From Candidatus Bathyarchaeota archaeon (GTDB lineage: Archaea > Thermoproteota > Bathyarchaeia > Bathyarchaeales > Bathycorpusculaceae), in the NCBI GenBank assembly GCA_003141855.1, contig PLNS01000022.1, positions 1 to 47,440 on the forward strand: a DNA stretch of 47,440 bases. Reading direction: 5' to 3'. A program made the translations under genes and the position numbers. The notes beneath the pieces were generated by a model. The model had not been told where the DNA came from, made no database searches, and saw nothing but the letters and a program-made list of their open reading frames with translations. This document shows, one piece after another, positions 1 through 7,883 of this stretch. Position 1 is the first letter of the stretch. Each line of letters opens with the position of its first letter.

Positions 1-139
1 AACCCTAACGAAATCTAGAAATTCACCAATTCACCAACAAATTTACAAAACCAAAAGCACTTTTCCATACCCCTGTATATGATTTAACCCCCCCCCAAAC
101 CCAAACGGTTCAGCAAACCATTCAATTTTTATTGCCAAG

Positions 140-202
140 TATAAAAGAATCCAGAATTCTTACTTTCAGTGTTGGCACGGACTGCTTGTGGCGCAGTTGC
201 CA
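140..202 (+). promoter_or_regulatory. TATA box and structured leader hairpin
   Basis: A TATA-like box (TATAAAAG, 140-147) predicts transcription starting near 168-172. A strong hairpin follows immediately: TGGCA (173-177) pairs with TGCCA (198-202), and ACTGC (181-185) pairs with GCAGT (193-197), with a CGG bulge and a 7-nt loop. The next start codon is GTG 293, so this would be a structured leader of about 120 nt or a small RNA of its own. Nothing else is recognised in 1-290. Confidence 0.4.
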
Positions 203-292
203 TTTAGCCAAAGCTTTCATGTGGTATGGCATGTCAGTTACCAAAAACCCAAATATATCCACTTAGCTTTTCTCTATTAGGGGAGAACCTGA

Positions 293-454
293 GTGGATCA
301 TCCTTCTTGTGAGCGAAAAAATTGCATAAACTGGAAGGAAGGGCGTTGCTCTCTCGTCAACCCGGAGAAGAATGGTGATTCTTGCCTCGATTTTGAGGAT
401 GCGATGGATGCGCTTAGACTAAGGGCAGATGCAATTAAAGGAACACTTGGCTAA
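293..454 (+). CDS. Small Cys-rich protein (53 aa), unknown
   Basis: This 53-codon ORF starts at GTG, with a GGGGAG ribosome site (281-286) six bases upstream. It has four cysteines (one near residue 6, then C11, C19 and one near residue 31) and an acidic, helical C-terminal part, suggesting a small zinc- or iron-binding protein. No family is recognised. It lies downstream of a TATA box and hairpin leader and is convergent with the 469-798 gene. The good ribosome site and Cys spacing argue for a real gene; its role is unknown. Confidence 0.5.
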   Translation: MDHPSCERKNCINWKEGRCSLVNPEKNGDSCLDFEDAMDALRLRADAIKGTLG

Positions 455-468
455 TACCTTCAAGCTGT

Positions 469-798
469 TTAAGCCGTCCAGAAAGAAAAAACCTCTATTT
501 TGTCTTTCTCGAACTCTTTTTTTAAGATTGCTTTGACCTCGTCTTCATCGAGGTTAAAAATTCCCTTTTTGTCTCCATGGAGAGGGATTTTTGATTCTCT
601 AAGCACTTCGCCTTTTGGGAAATCTAAGAAAATAAAGTAGCGCCTATCATGCAACATTATTATTCTTAATGTTGTTAGTTCCTTATTCAGGGAGAAGCCA
701 TTTTGCTCAAGGATGAAAACTATTGAGCCAGGTTTCTTTTCACTAACTAAATGTTTGAATTCTTCCCAACGTCTAATCCTAATATGACCCTCATTCAC
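469..798 (-). CDS. Conserved-looking hypothetical protein at end of ars minus operon
   Basis: This 109-aa soluble protein has mixed alpha/beta character, a charged Lys/Glu-rich C-terminal half and no cysteine. Its start overlaps the arsC stop by 8 bp, so it is probably translationally coupled as the last gene of the ferredoxin-arsC operon. No domain is recognised. The context suggests an accessory role in arsenate or metalloid response, which is inference only. Confidence 0.6.
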   Translation of the reverse strand: MNEGHIRIRRWEEFKHLVSEKKPGSIVFILEQNGFSLNKELTTLRIIMLHDRRYFIFLDFPKGEVLRESKIPLHGDKKGIFNLDEDEVKAILKKEFEKDKIEVFSFWTA

Positions 799-1192
799 GA
801 GCTTGATCCTCTAATAGCTTCTGGACTTGCCGCTCGATTTCATCTCTGATTTCTCTCACTTTTTCAATGGGCTTTCCTTTGGGGTCTTCAAGCTTCCAAT
901 CGATTGTTGGTTTGAAGAAAGGTCCTGGGCAGATTCCTTGGTCATTGCAACCCATGGTAACGATTAAATCTGCATCTTGTGCCATTTGAAAATTGAGTAA
1001 TTTGGGTTTATTTGTTGAAATATCGATGCCTTTTTCTTTCATGGCTTCCACCACCATAGGGTTTACTTTATCGGCAGGTTTGTTGCCGGCGCTGGAAATC
1101 ACAAACTTGTCTTTTCCGTATTTCTTGGCAAAGGCTTCTGCAATCTGGCTTCTGCCAGCGTTCTCTACACAGACAAAAAGGACTTTTTTCAC
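791..1192 (-). CDS. arsC: Arsenate reductase, low-molecular-weight phosphatase fold
   Basis: This 133-aa protein reduces As(V) to As(III) in the cytoplasm. The N-terminus FVCVENAGRS carries the CX5R anion loop (C8 to R14) of the LMW-PTP/thioredoxin-linked ArsC family, and a DP loop aspartate lies near residue 103 (LEDPKGK). Further cysteines around the MGCNDQGICP segment could form the redox relay used by this class. It lies 9 bp downstream of the ferredoxin gene and overlaps the next gene. The reductant may be thioredoxin or, given the neighbour, ferredoxin-derived electrons (inference). An LMW protein tyrosine phosphatase is less likely in an ars locus. Confidence 0.9.
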   Translation of the reverse strand: MKKVLFVCVENAGRSQIAEAFAKKYGKDKFVISSAGNKPADKVNPMVVEAMKEKGIDISTNKPKLLNFQMAQDADLIVTMGCNDQGICPGPFFKPTIDWKLEDPKGKPIEKVREIRDEIERQVQKLLEDQARE

Positions 1193-1201
1193 TTTTAGTT
1201 G

Positions 1202-1519
1202 TCACCTAACCCTAATTCTTGATTGAAGGCGCAAAACTTGAGTCTTTCGTAAGTTTCTGATTATCTCGCGGGTTTCTTTTTGTGCGGGATGTTTGATGGC
1301 ACTGGAAGGGCATATTCCATCACAACCAGTACAGAGCACTACGCAGTTGTTTGGATTTTTTACGATGGGCCTCTTTTTTCCGTCTTTCTCCTCGAATTCG
1401 TATGTGCCTAGTGTGCAGTAGTCTACGCATTTTCCGCAGCTGACGCATTTTTCATAGTCTATCGTTGGGTACCATGGTATCTTGCTTCTAAGAATTCCAT
1501 GCCAAGTTTCTTCAGACAT
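1202..1519 (-). CDS. Ferredoxin-like 2[4Fe-4S] protein
   Basis: This 105-aa protein has two Cys clusters, CVSCGKCVDYC (near residues 25-35) and CVVLCTGCDGICP (near 59-71), which fit two iron-sulfur clusters. An N-terminal extension with Trp/Pro and a basic C-terminal tail flank them. It is the first gene of the minus-strand ars operon and reads divergently from arsR, sharing its control region. Ferredoxins beside arsC in anaerobic archaea may feed electrons to arsenate reduction; that role is inferred from position. Confidence 0.8.
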   Translation of the reverse strand: MSEETWHGILRSKIPWYPTIDYEKCVSCGKCVDYCTLGTYEFEEKDGKKRPIVKNPNNCVVLCTGCDGICPSSAIKHPAQKETREIIRNLRKTQVLRLQSRIRVR

Positions 1520-1561
1520 CTTGTTTTCGCCTTTCTTATTGCATCTTTTTTGTAATCATAT

Positions 1562-1589
1562 TAATAGCAACTTTTAAATATTGTTATCA
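1562..1589 (+). promoter_or_regulatory. Divergent ars promoter with palindromic operator
   Basis: TAATAGCAA (1562-1570) and TTGTTATCA (1581-1589) form an imperfect inverted repeat (7 of 9 positions) around the TATA-like CTTTTAAATA (1571-1580). Placing the dyad over the TATA box suits repression by a dimeric ArsR. Transcription from this TATA would start near 1602, just before ATG 1605, giving a leaderless arsR mRNA. Confidence 0.55.
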
Positions 1590-1604
1590 ACACTAAACCA
1601 AACC

Positions 1605-1934
1605 ATGTCCGCAAAAGAGGAAAACCAGAACCGGTTCAAATCAACAGTTTTCCATGCTCTCTCCGATCCCATCAGACTCGAAATAATATCATATTTACAC
1701 GACGGAGAAAAATGCGTCTGCGAAATAGTTCCACACTTAAACCTCATTCAACCGCTCGTTTCGCGCCACTTGAAAATACTCAAAGATACTGGAATAGTTA
1801 GGTGTCGAAAGGATGGAACCAAAAGAATGTACTCAATTGTTGATCCCAGAATACACAATATCGTTGATGAGTTAACGCCAGAACTTGTTAGTACACTAAC
1901 AAAAGAGGTTCTGAATCAAATGACCTGTAGATAG
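1605..1934 (+). CDS. arsR: ArsR-family As(III)-responsive repressor
   Basis: This 109-aa winged-helix repressor belongs to the ArsR/SmtB family. The sensing motif EKCVCEI puts C37 and C39 in helix 3, matching the ELCVCDL metalloid site of classical ArsR, with further cysteines at C67 and near the C-terminus. The recognition helix is around PLVSRHLKIL. ATG 1605 is preferred over the in-frame TTG 1581, because a TATA box at 1571-1580 would place the transcript start at about 1602. It heads the plus-strand operon and probably represses both divergent transcripts until As(III) or Sb(III) binds. Confidence 0.88.
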   Translation: MSAKEENQNRFKSTVFHALSDPIRLEIISYLHDGEKCVCEIVPHLNLIQPLVSRHLKILKDTGIVRCRKDGTKRMYSIVDPRIHNIVDELTPELVSTLTKEVLNQMTCR

Positions 1935-1938
1935 AAGG

Positions 1939-2232
1939 GTGAACAATTTGGAAACAGAAAAAGAACATGTAAAAAAAAATGAGAAGGTTATCTTGAACGC
2001 TTCAAAAACAGATTGTACTGGATGCCGCGCATGTGCAACTGGACTTGAAGCAGGCAACCTCAAACACGCAATAGCCAGGCTAAACGGAATCTCAAAAGTC
2101 AAAGTTGACGAGATAACCGGTAAAGTCACAATAGAATACGACACACAAAAAATCATTCTCTCCAAAATCACTGAACGCATTGAAAAGTTAGGATATCAAG
2201 TTGAGATAGTATCAAGAGAGGAAATCCAATGA
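1939..2232 (+). CDS. HMA-like metal-binding protein with three-Cys motif
   Basis: This 97-aa protein has an HMA (ferredoxin-like) fold pattern: KVILNASKTDCTGC..., a helix, ISKVKVDEITGKVTIEY, a helix, then LGYQVEIV. It carries C26-x2-C29-x2-C32 rather than the usual CxxC, so three thiolates are available, as preferred by As(III) or Sb(III). It starts at GTG 1939, four bases after arsR stops, and overlaps the ATPase start by 4 bp. The ATPase has no N-terminal HMA domain, so this protein may act as its detached metal-binding domain or chaperone (inference). Confidence 0.75.
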   Translation: MNNLETEKEHVKKNEKVILNASKTDCTGCRACATGLEAGNLKHAIARLNGISKVKVDEITGKVTIEYDTQKIILSKITERIEKLGYQVEIVSREEIQ

Positions 2233-4154
2233 GAGAACAATTCAAAGGCGTTATTTTAGTAATTTTACTAGGTCTCTTCGCTTTAGCAGGCGCCCTAATA
2301 CCTGGAACTCAAATAGTTTATGCGCATGAAATTAGCATTGCCCTAACTTTAATCGCCGTTGCCTTAGGCTACCGCATCTATTTGCATGGCATTCGATCCT
2401 TGCTTCACAAGAACATTACAGCCCAATTATTCGCAACCATTGCCATCTTTATTTCCGTAATAGCTGGTCTGCTCATACCTTCAGCATCAGCCACTGGCAC
2501 AGCAGAAGCAGTTGGTTACCTCACAGCATCAGCCATAGTGGCCTTCATAATACTCGCCGGAATGACACTTGAAGACTACATCATTCATAGAACAAGAGGC
2601 GCACTCGAAACACTCATAAAGATGAGCCCCAAAACAGCTCGCGTACGCCGTGACGGAGAAGAGGTTCAAGTACCCATAGACGAGGTCAAGAAAGGCGAAA
2701 TCGTCTTAGTCAAACCAGGCGATAACATACCCGTTGATGGAACAGTACTTTCTGGGCACAGCACCGTTAACCAAGCAACCATAACGGGAGAATCAATCCC
2801 TGTAGAAAAGACAATAGGAGACCGCACATTTGCAGGCACACTCAACGAAAATGGAGCCTTAGAAATTAAAGTAGAAAAAATCGCCGAGGACACAACACTT
2901 GCTCACCTCATTCAACTAGTCGAAGAAGCTCAAGAGAAAAAAGCACCCATACAGAACATTGCAGACCGATTTACCACATACTTCTTGCCAATTATGACTG
3001 TTTTGGCATCTTTGGTATTTGCGGCCAGTTATTTCACAATTGGTTTTGAGGTGGCACTAGCAAGAACTGTGACTGTTCTCTTGGTCGCTTGCCCTTGCGC
3101 GCTTTCAATAGCTGTTCCTGTCGCTGTAGCCGGAACCATCGGTAATGCTAGCATGAACGGAATAATAATCAAGGGCGGCACACACATCGAAAAGCTAAAA
3201 GACGTTACGCTGGTCGCATTCGACAAAACTGGCACATTAACCGTCGGCGAACCTATAGTTGTTGAGATCAAAACCTTTGGCAATTCCGCTGAAGCGGACA
3301 TAATCAAGTATGCAGCAATTGCTGAGAAATTCTCAGAACACCCCCTATCCAAAGCCATCACCGCTAAGGCAACTGAGATGAGCTTGAAAATTCCTGACCC
3401 CACGGACTTCAAGACTATTCCAGGACAAGGCGTGGACGCCCACTTTGGAAATAAGCATATCCTAATTGGAAGAAAGATGATAGAAACGATGATTTCAGAA
3501 GAAGCGAATCAATTGATGAGCAAGGTTGAGAGCGAGGGGAAAACAGCTATTCCTGTAGCGCTAGACAAAAATGTTATAGGCATAATCGTTGTGGCTGACA
3601 CGGTTAGGGCGAATTCTTTGGAAGCTATACAGAGGCTTAAGCATTTAGGAATTAAAACTGCTATGTTAACTGGCGACAATATGCGGACTGCCAAATCTAT
3701 CGCTGACCAGGTCGGTGTTGATGAGTACCATGCTGAGCTTTTACCTGAACAGAAAGTTGCTGTTATTGGAGAACTGAAAAAGGGCAATGTTGTTGCGATG
3801 GTTGGTGATGGTGTGAATGATGCTCCTGCGTTGGCTAATTCGGATGTTGGGTTTGCGATGGGTGCAGCTGGCAGTGACGTAGCCATTGAAACTGCTGACG
3901 TAGCTCTGCTCGGAGACGACTTGACAAAAGTTGAATACGCCATTAGCCTAAGTCGAAAGGCATTTACCAGAATGAAGGGAAACATAATTTACGCATTTAT
4001 CTGGAACATAGTCGCATTAAGCTTAGCCGCCTTCGGTATCTTAAATCCAGTCTTAGCTGTTGTTCTTGCAGAAGCCGGATGCATTTCAGTTGTAATCAAT
4101 TCTGCTTTACTGTTGTTAAGTAAGCCAAAGCCACTATCAAAGATTAAGGGATAA
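2229..4154 (+). CDS. P1B-type heavy-metal efflux ATPase
   Basis: This 641-aa membrane ATPase has the transmembrane CPC motif (C288-P289-C290), phosphorylation site D332 in DKTGTLT, TGES actuator loop, HP-type SEHPLSKAI segment and GDGVNDAPA hinge. It lacks any N-terminal metal-binding domain; the preceding three-Cys HMA protein, whose gene overlaps it, may supply this. The last membrane helices read EAGCISVVINS, where Zn/Cd ATPases normally have DxG, so the substrate cannot be assigned as Zn/Cd. No ArsB or Acr3 gene is present, so it may be the efflux pump of the ars locus for As(III), Sb(III) or another soft metal. Confidence 0.88.
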   Translation: MREQFKGVILVILLGLFALAGALIPGTQIVYAHEISIALTLIAVALGYRIYLHGIRSLLHKNITAQLFATIAIFISVIAGLLIPSASATGTAEAVGYLTASAIVAFIILAGMTLEDYIIHRTRGALETLIKMSPKTARVRRDGEEVQVPIDEVKKGEIVLVKPGDNIPVDGTVLSGHSTVNQATITGESIPVEKTIGDRTFAGTLNENGALEIKVEKIAEDTTLAHLIQLVEEAQEKKAPIQNIADRFTTYFLPIMTVLASLVFAASYFTIGFEVALARTVTVLLVACPCALSIAVPVAVAGTIGNASMNGIIIKGGTHIEKLKDVTLVAFDKTGTLTVGEPIVVEIKTFGNSAEADIIKYAAIAEKFSEHPLSKAITAKATEMSLKIPDPTDFKTIPGQGVDAHFGNKHILIGRKMIETMISEEANQLMSKVESEGKTAIPVALDKNVIGIIVVADTVRANSLEAIQRLKHLGIKTAMLTGDNMRTAKSIADQVGVDEYHAELLPEQKVAVIGELKKGNVVAMVGDGVNDAPALANSDVGFAMGAAGSDVAIETADVALLGDDLTKVEYAISLSRKAFTRMKGNIIYAFIWNIVALSLAAFGILNPVLAVVLAEAGCISVVINSALLLLSKPKPLSKIKG

Positions 4155-4175
4155 ATAACTTGTGAAGGTATTTGT

Positions 4176-4928
4176 ATGAAAAATAAAGATGTAAAAAAAA
4201 CTGTTAGAAAAGCATATTCAAAAATAGCTACCAACAGCAACTCTTGTTGCTCTTGTAGCTGTGGAAGTACAGATTCACAAACCGTCAAAAAAATATCTAA
4301 AAGCATAGGCTATTCAGAAGAGGAAATCAACGCTGTTCCAGAGGCTAATCTTGGATTAGGCTGTGGCAACCCAACAGCATTTAGTAGTATCAAAGAAGGC
4401 GATGTTGTCCTTGATCTTGGAAGCGGTGCTGGATTTGATTGCTTCCTAGCTTCTAAGAAGGCTGGCAAAACGGGCAAGGTCATTGGAGTCGACATGACTG
4501 AAGAAATGATAGACAAAGCCAGAATCCTTGCCAAAGAACATGGCTACTCAAACGTTGAATTCAGACGTGGCGATATTGAAAAAATGCCCGTGGAGGACAA
4601 ATCAGTGGACGTCATAATTAGTAATTGCGTCATAAATCTCGCACCAGACAAGTCTAAAGTCTTCAAAGAGGCTTACCGTGTTCTTAAGAGCAATGGCAAA
4701 ATGTACGTTTCTGACATTGTTCTACTCGAGAAGCTTAATGAAGAGCAACTAAATGATGAGGACTTGCTTTCGGGTTGCGTTGCAGGTGCATTACTAAAAC
4801 AGGACTATATAGAAAAGATGGGGCAAGCAGGTTTCAAGGTAACGGTTCTCTCCGAAGACAAGGAGATTAGCGAAAGACAGTATAATGGATTAGCTCTTGA
4901 GAGCATTAAGATCGAGGCAACAAAGTAG
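4176..4928 (+). CDS. arsM: Arsenite S-adenosylmethionine methyltransferase
   Basis: This 250-aa class I SAM methyltransferase converts As(III) to methylated arsenicals. Motif I is DLGSGAGFD (80-88). The three arsenic-binding cysteines of the family are at C63 (LGLGCGNP), C151 (SNCVINL) and C201 (SGCVAGA). An N-terminal cluster NSCCSCSCG (C24, C25, C27, C29) adds thiols and is common in ArsM. It lies 21 bp after the ATPase as the last gene of the arsR operon. Together with the ATPase it could export or volatilise arsenic. Confidence 0.93.
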   Translation: MKNKDVKKTVRKAYSKIATNSNSCCSCSCGSTDSQTVKKISKSIGYSEEEINAVPEANLGLGCGNPTAFSSIKEGDVVLDLGSGAGFDCFLASKKAGKTGKVIGVDMTEEMIDKARILAKEHGYSNVEFRRGDIEKMPVEDKSVDVIISNCVINLAPDKSKVFKEAYRVLKSNGKMYVSDIVLLEKLNEEQLNDEDLLSGCVAGALLKQDYIEKMGQAGFKVTVLSEDKEISERQYNGLALESIKIEATK

Positions 4929-5218
4929 GGGCTATTTTTCCTTCTTTTTATTTTAAAAAGAGTCTTTTGAATTCGTAGTTTTTCCAGTTAAGTAGCCAAG
5001 CGATAGCGTTAATATCATTTTGTTTTACTTGCTTATCGCCTCTAAGAATAGCATGGTTTCCGTTAAAACGTTAAGTTGGACCTGCCTATAAGGCATTATT
5101 GGTTTATTTGTTTTTTATGGTGTAGGTTGTTTGGATGGTGTGGGGGTTTGTTTGTGTTGTTTGTGCATAAATATTTTTATTGATGCCCGCTCAATTAATG
5201 GTCACTGCCTAGCAGGGT
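4929..5218. other. Intergenic region between arsM and split tRNA-Trp
   Basis: No credible gene is seen. T-rich tracts at 4929-4955 are suitable as a termination signal for the ars operon. GCGATA (5000-5005) and TATCGC (5034-5039) form an inverted repeat. An AT-rich TATA-like element (5167-5178) is placed correctly to drive the tRNA-Trp precursor that begins at 5219, and now also the integrase. Confidence 0.4.
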
Positions 5219-5246
5219 GGGGTCGTAGTCTAGACAGGTATGACGA
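5219..5246 (+). pseudogene. tRNA-Trp 5' half (attL side)
   Basis: GGGGTCG (5219-5225) would pair as the acceptor stem with CGGCCCC at 9929-9935. A D-arm follows and then the sequence leaves the tRNA at 5246, at the end of the 12-bp repeat CAGGTATGACGA (5235-5246). The rest of the gene lies at 9778-9939. Removing the intervening DNA reconstitutes a complete intron-containing tRNA-Trp. Confidence 0.8.
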
Positions 5247-6229
5247 TACCCGCAGTAAATTCTGCAATACCCGCCAAGCTAACCACAACGAAAACGGCAG
5301 AAATAATCAACACAGCCGTTAAAGTCGAAATTTTAATAGAACAATTCAAAACCAAAAGACAAAACTTGGGAATAGCAGACTACCTAAAAGAAAACCAGAC
5401 ACTAAAACAAGTCTCTCGGAACTGCAATCTAATAGAACCCGAACAAGTAAAATCTTGGTTAGCCGCAGACGAAAAACTCTGGGCAGAAAACATAAGATGC
5501 ACTTGGAACAACAAAACAAAAACCAGATTCGGATGCACTTACACCAAGTTTCTTGAATACATAAACAAAACTTGGGATGCTCCAAAATGGAAAATAGTCG
5601 ATAAACTCCCATTTATCCCAACCGAACAAGAACTGGATATACTAATAGCCGCTTGCGGAAAAATCACAGGAACAGTCCTGTTAATGCTCAAAGAAACAGG
5701 AATGCGAATTGGCGAACTCTGCATGCTCAAATGGACAGACCTTAACTTTGAGCAAAAAACAGTAAACATCACACCCGAAAAAGGCAGTAACCCAAGAATA
5801 TTACCAATAAGCGACAAACTTATCGGAATGCTCAACACACTACCAAAACAACACGCCCCCAATGTATTCCAGCCAAAGAGCAGAATGTTAAGAGAATACT
5901 TCTGCACCAAAAGAAAGGAATTAGCTACAAAGCTACAAAACCCAAGATTCATGCAAATAAACTTCTGTATAATCAGACACTACAAAGGAACAATGGAATA
6001 CCACAAAACCAAAGACATCATGCACGTAAAATATGTCCTCGGACACAAAAACATCAACTGCACACTAATTTACATCAATCTCGAAGCCGCCCTATTTCTG
6101 CAATCCACAGATGATTGCATAAGCAAAGTTTCACACAGCTTAGAAGAAGAACAACAACTAATAGAAGCAGGCTTTCAATTAGTAAGAAGCGTCAACGAAA
6201 CCACAGCAATATACAAGAAAAGAAAGTAA
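5240..6229 (+). CDS. Tyrosine recombinase (integrase) starting inside att core
   Basis: This 329-aa archaeal phage-type integrase has catalytic R156 (TGMRIGEL), a Lys in EKGSNPR, box II C243-I-I-R246-H (Cys where His is usual), H269 in LGHKN and nucleophile Y278 (IYIN). The N-terminal SAM-like core-binding half spans about residues 30-120. The only Met start, ATG 5240, lies in the att repeat, and an in-frame TAG at 5231 blocks any upstream start. In the integrated state it is therefore downstream of the tRNA-Trp promoter. The C-terminal tail EEEQQLIEAGFQLV resembles that of the 34861-36018 integrase. Confidence 0.88.
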   Translation: MTIPAVNSAIPAKLTTTKTAEIINTAVKVEILIEQFKTKRQNLGIADYLKENQTLKQVSRNCNLIEPEQVKSWLAADEKLWAENIRCTWNNKTKTRFGCTYTKFLEYINKTWDAPKWKIVDKLPFIPTEQELDILIAACGKITGTVLLMLKETGMRIGELCMLKWTDLNFEQKTVNITPEKGSNPRILPISDKLIGMLNTLPKQHAPNVFQPKSRMLREYFCTKRKELATKLQNPRFMQINFCIIRHYKGTMEYHKTKDIMHVKYVLGHKNINCTLIYINLEAALFLQSTDDCISKVSHSLEEEQQLIEAGFQLVRSVNETTAIYKKRK

Positions 6230-6239
6230 AAGAAATGAA

Positions 6240-6476
6240 TTAGAATTCTTTCAAGCCAAGCCTTCGACGTTCCTTTCGCTGAAAATACTCCTTGCTATTC
6301 ATTTTTGTACATCCGTTCCGACAGCCGTACGTTGCCTCTTCCCTATATTTTTCGTTCGCTCGAGACCCCCTTGCAGGGTAAGAGCCTGGAGTGATTTCAT
6401 TACCGTCTACATCGAGCGGAATTTTCTCCATTCCTAAATACTCAATCTTTTCACCGCAAACTTCACATTTATCCAA
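6240..6476 (-). CDS. Small zinc-finger protein, unknown
   Basis: This 78-aa protein begins KCEVCGEKIEYLG and has a second Cys pair CRNGC near residues 52-56, which fits one CxxC...CxxxC zinc knuckle. The C-terminal tail is highly basic (QRKERRRLGLK), compatible with nucleic-acid binding. It is convergent with the integrase and sits next to it in the tRNA-Trp element, so it may be an excision or regulatory factor. No family is recognised. Confidence 0.6.
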   Translation of the reverse strand: MDKCEVCGEKIEYLGMEKIPLDVDGNEITPGSYPARGSRANEKYREEATYGCRNGCTKMNSKEYFQRKERRRLGLKEF

Positions 6477-6547
6477 TCATGACACCTAAAAAACAAAGTT
6501 GAAACAAATTGGTTATAAATCTATCCCAAAAAAGTAAATGGTGTTGA

Positions 6548-7105
6548 ATGAAGCATACAATAACAAGATTTAATACTAAAAACAGACCATACGCTAATTT
6601 GTTGGCTATGAGCAAGACAACTCGGAAGGGCATAAAGGTAAAAATCCCAAGTATCCTTGAGGGATGGTACGAGCAGACAATAGAAGGTTTAAGGAAAAAG
6701 AAAGACACTAATCAAAGTGAAGTTGACTTCGAAAAATTCTTATTAATAATGGAACGAGATATCGAGTCGCAACTCTGGTCAGCAAGATTTTGGGTTTTAA
6801 AACGTATCTATGATAAAGAAATAGATGCAGATTTTTCCTTAATTTTCTCTAACTTTCTTTGTGTATTTAATGAGATGCGAAAAAGGTTTGACCCAAGCAC
6901 ACTTAGCGACGACTTACTAATACACTTACAACAACAAATCAAGACAGTACTAACACGTTTCGAAAATCTTAACGAACTTGCTATAAAAGACATTCCAAAT
7001 GAACAATTATTAAAGGAAGTAAAAGAGTCGCTGAGATTGTTATCTTTTGAGGCAGACGAGATGAGCTGGCAAATAAAGCCTTATTATAAAGAGAAAAAAA
7101 TCTGA
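6548..7105 (+). CDS. Hypothetical helical protein of tRNA-Trp element
   Basis: This 185-aa, mostly helical, charged protein has no membrane segment, signal peptide or cysteine cluster; W41 (EGWYEQ) and several helices with Leu/Arg follow. ATG 6548 is preceded by GGTG (6540-6543), a short but plausible ribosome site. It lies between the zinc-finger gene and a degenerate tRNA-Trp fragment. Function unknown. Confidence 0.6.
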   Translation: MKHTITRFNTKNRPYANLLAMSKTTRKGIKVKIPSILEGWYEQTIEGLRKKKDTNQSEVDFEKFLLIMERDIESQLWSARFWVLKRIYDKEIDADFSLIFSNFLCVFNEMRKRFDPSTLSDDLLIHLQQQIKTVLTRFENLNELAIKDIPNEQLLKEVKESLRLLSFEADEMSWQIKPYYKEKKI

Positions 7106-7115
7106 AAAAAGTAAT

Positions 7116-7180
7116 TGGTGGGGCAGATCGGATTTGAACCTCTGACCAATGGGTATCTACAGCTCCAGAACTTCGTCACC
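7116..7180 (-). pseudogene. Degenerate tRNA-Trp 3' fragment
   Basis: Reading the minus strand, this matches the intron 3' part (TTCTGGAGC), a 3' exon, T-loop TTCAAAT, acceptor CTGCCCC and encoded ACCA of tRNA-Trp. The T-stem is mismatched (AGAGG against CCGAT), the anticodon-stem 3' strand is altered and no 5' exon is seen. It is a decayed copy related to the intact gene at 7884-8024, in the same orientation. Confidence 0.7.
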
Positions 7181-7269
7181 CGCACTCAAAGGAAGAGGTT
7201 ACCAACCTTACGAAAACAAACTTTCTTTTAATTGAAAACCGTTATAAACGAATTGAACGATTAAAAATT

Positions 7270-7860
7270 ATGCATGCATACCGAGGAAGATACCCGTTAG
7301 ACCATACATTGCCTTGGGATTCAAGGAAAGATGGTTTTCTTCAATACGCTGTAGTCTACAAAGACTGCATTGAATTTCTAATGGAACATTATGAAAAAAA
7401 ACCGCCTTCACATGATTATGGAATGGCGCCGGTTCTCTTTCTTCTTCGGCATTATGTTGAACTTCAGCTTAAAGGCATACTCATTTCTTGTAGATATGAC
7501 CTTAAAGACCTAAACCATAATATTGCAGAGCTTTACAAAAAAACTATGAAATTTGTTATTGAGATTTACGGAAGAGAGAATGTTGGAAATCCAGATGCTG
7601 AGGTTGAAAAATTCTTGCTAGCGTTAGGGAATTTTAGCCAAAAGGGAGAAGCGTTTCGGTACCCTGAATCAAAAGATGGTACTCCATTCTCTGAAAAATT
7701 TAAGGCATCAGACATATGGTTTTATGAGAGTATTACAGATTTCAGCAAACTGAGACCTTTAATAAAAAACGTAATTGACAATATTGAAGGCTTTGGAATT
7801 CTATTGCAAGAATTGGACCACGCTAAAAATGAAATGGAAAGAGAAATGGACTCTGAATAG
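7270..7860 (+). CDS. HEPN-like helical protein
   Basis: This 196-aa soluble helical protein contains LLRHYVELQLKGIL (near residues 58-71), followed by a Cys/Arg/Asp segment and LNHNIAELYKK. That pattern is typical of HEPN-like proteins (a helix with RHxxEL...LKxxL, then H-x-I/L-xxL). A later FRYPESKDGTPF segment is also seen in HEPN-like families. No canonical Rx4-6H RNase motif is evident, so catalytic activity is uncertain. It lies between tRNA-Trp copies inside the element; a tRNA-related or defence role is possible but unproven. Confidence 0.6.
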   Translation: MHAYRGRYPLDHTLPWDSRKDGFLQYAVVYKDCIEFLMEHYEKKPPSHDYGMAPVLFLLRHYVELQLKGILISCRYDLKDLNHNIAELYKKTMKFVIEIYGRENVGNPDAEVEKFLLALGNFSQKGEAFRYPESKDGTPFSEKFKASDIWFYESITDFSKLRPLIKNVIDNIEGFGILLQELDHAKNEMEREMDSE

Positions 7861-7883
7861 CTAAATCAGAGTAGATAAATTAA

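Noticed and set aside
5131-5322. 63-aa ORF across the tRNA-Trp 5' half
   Set aside because: It spans the tRNA and the integrase start in another frame and lacks a ribosome site.
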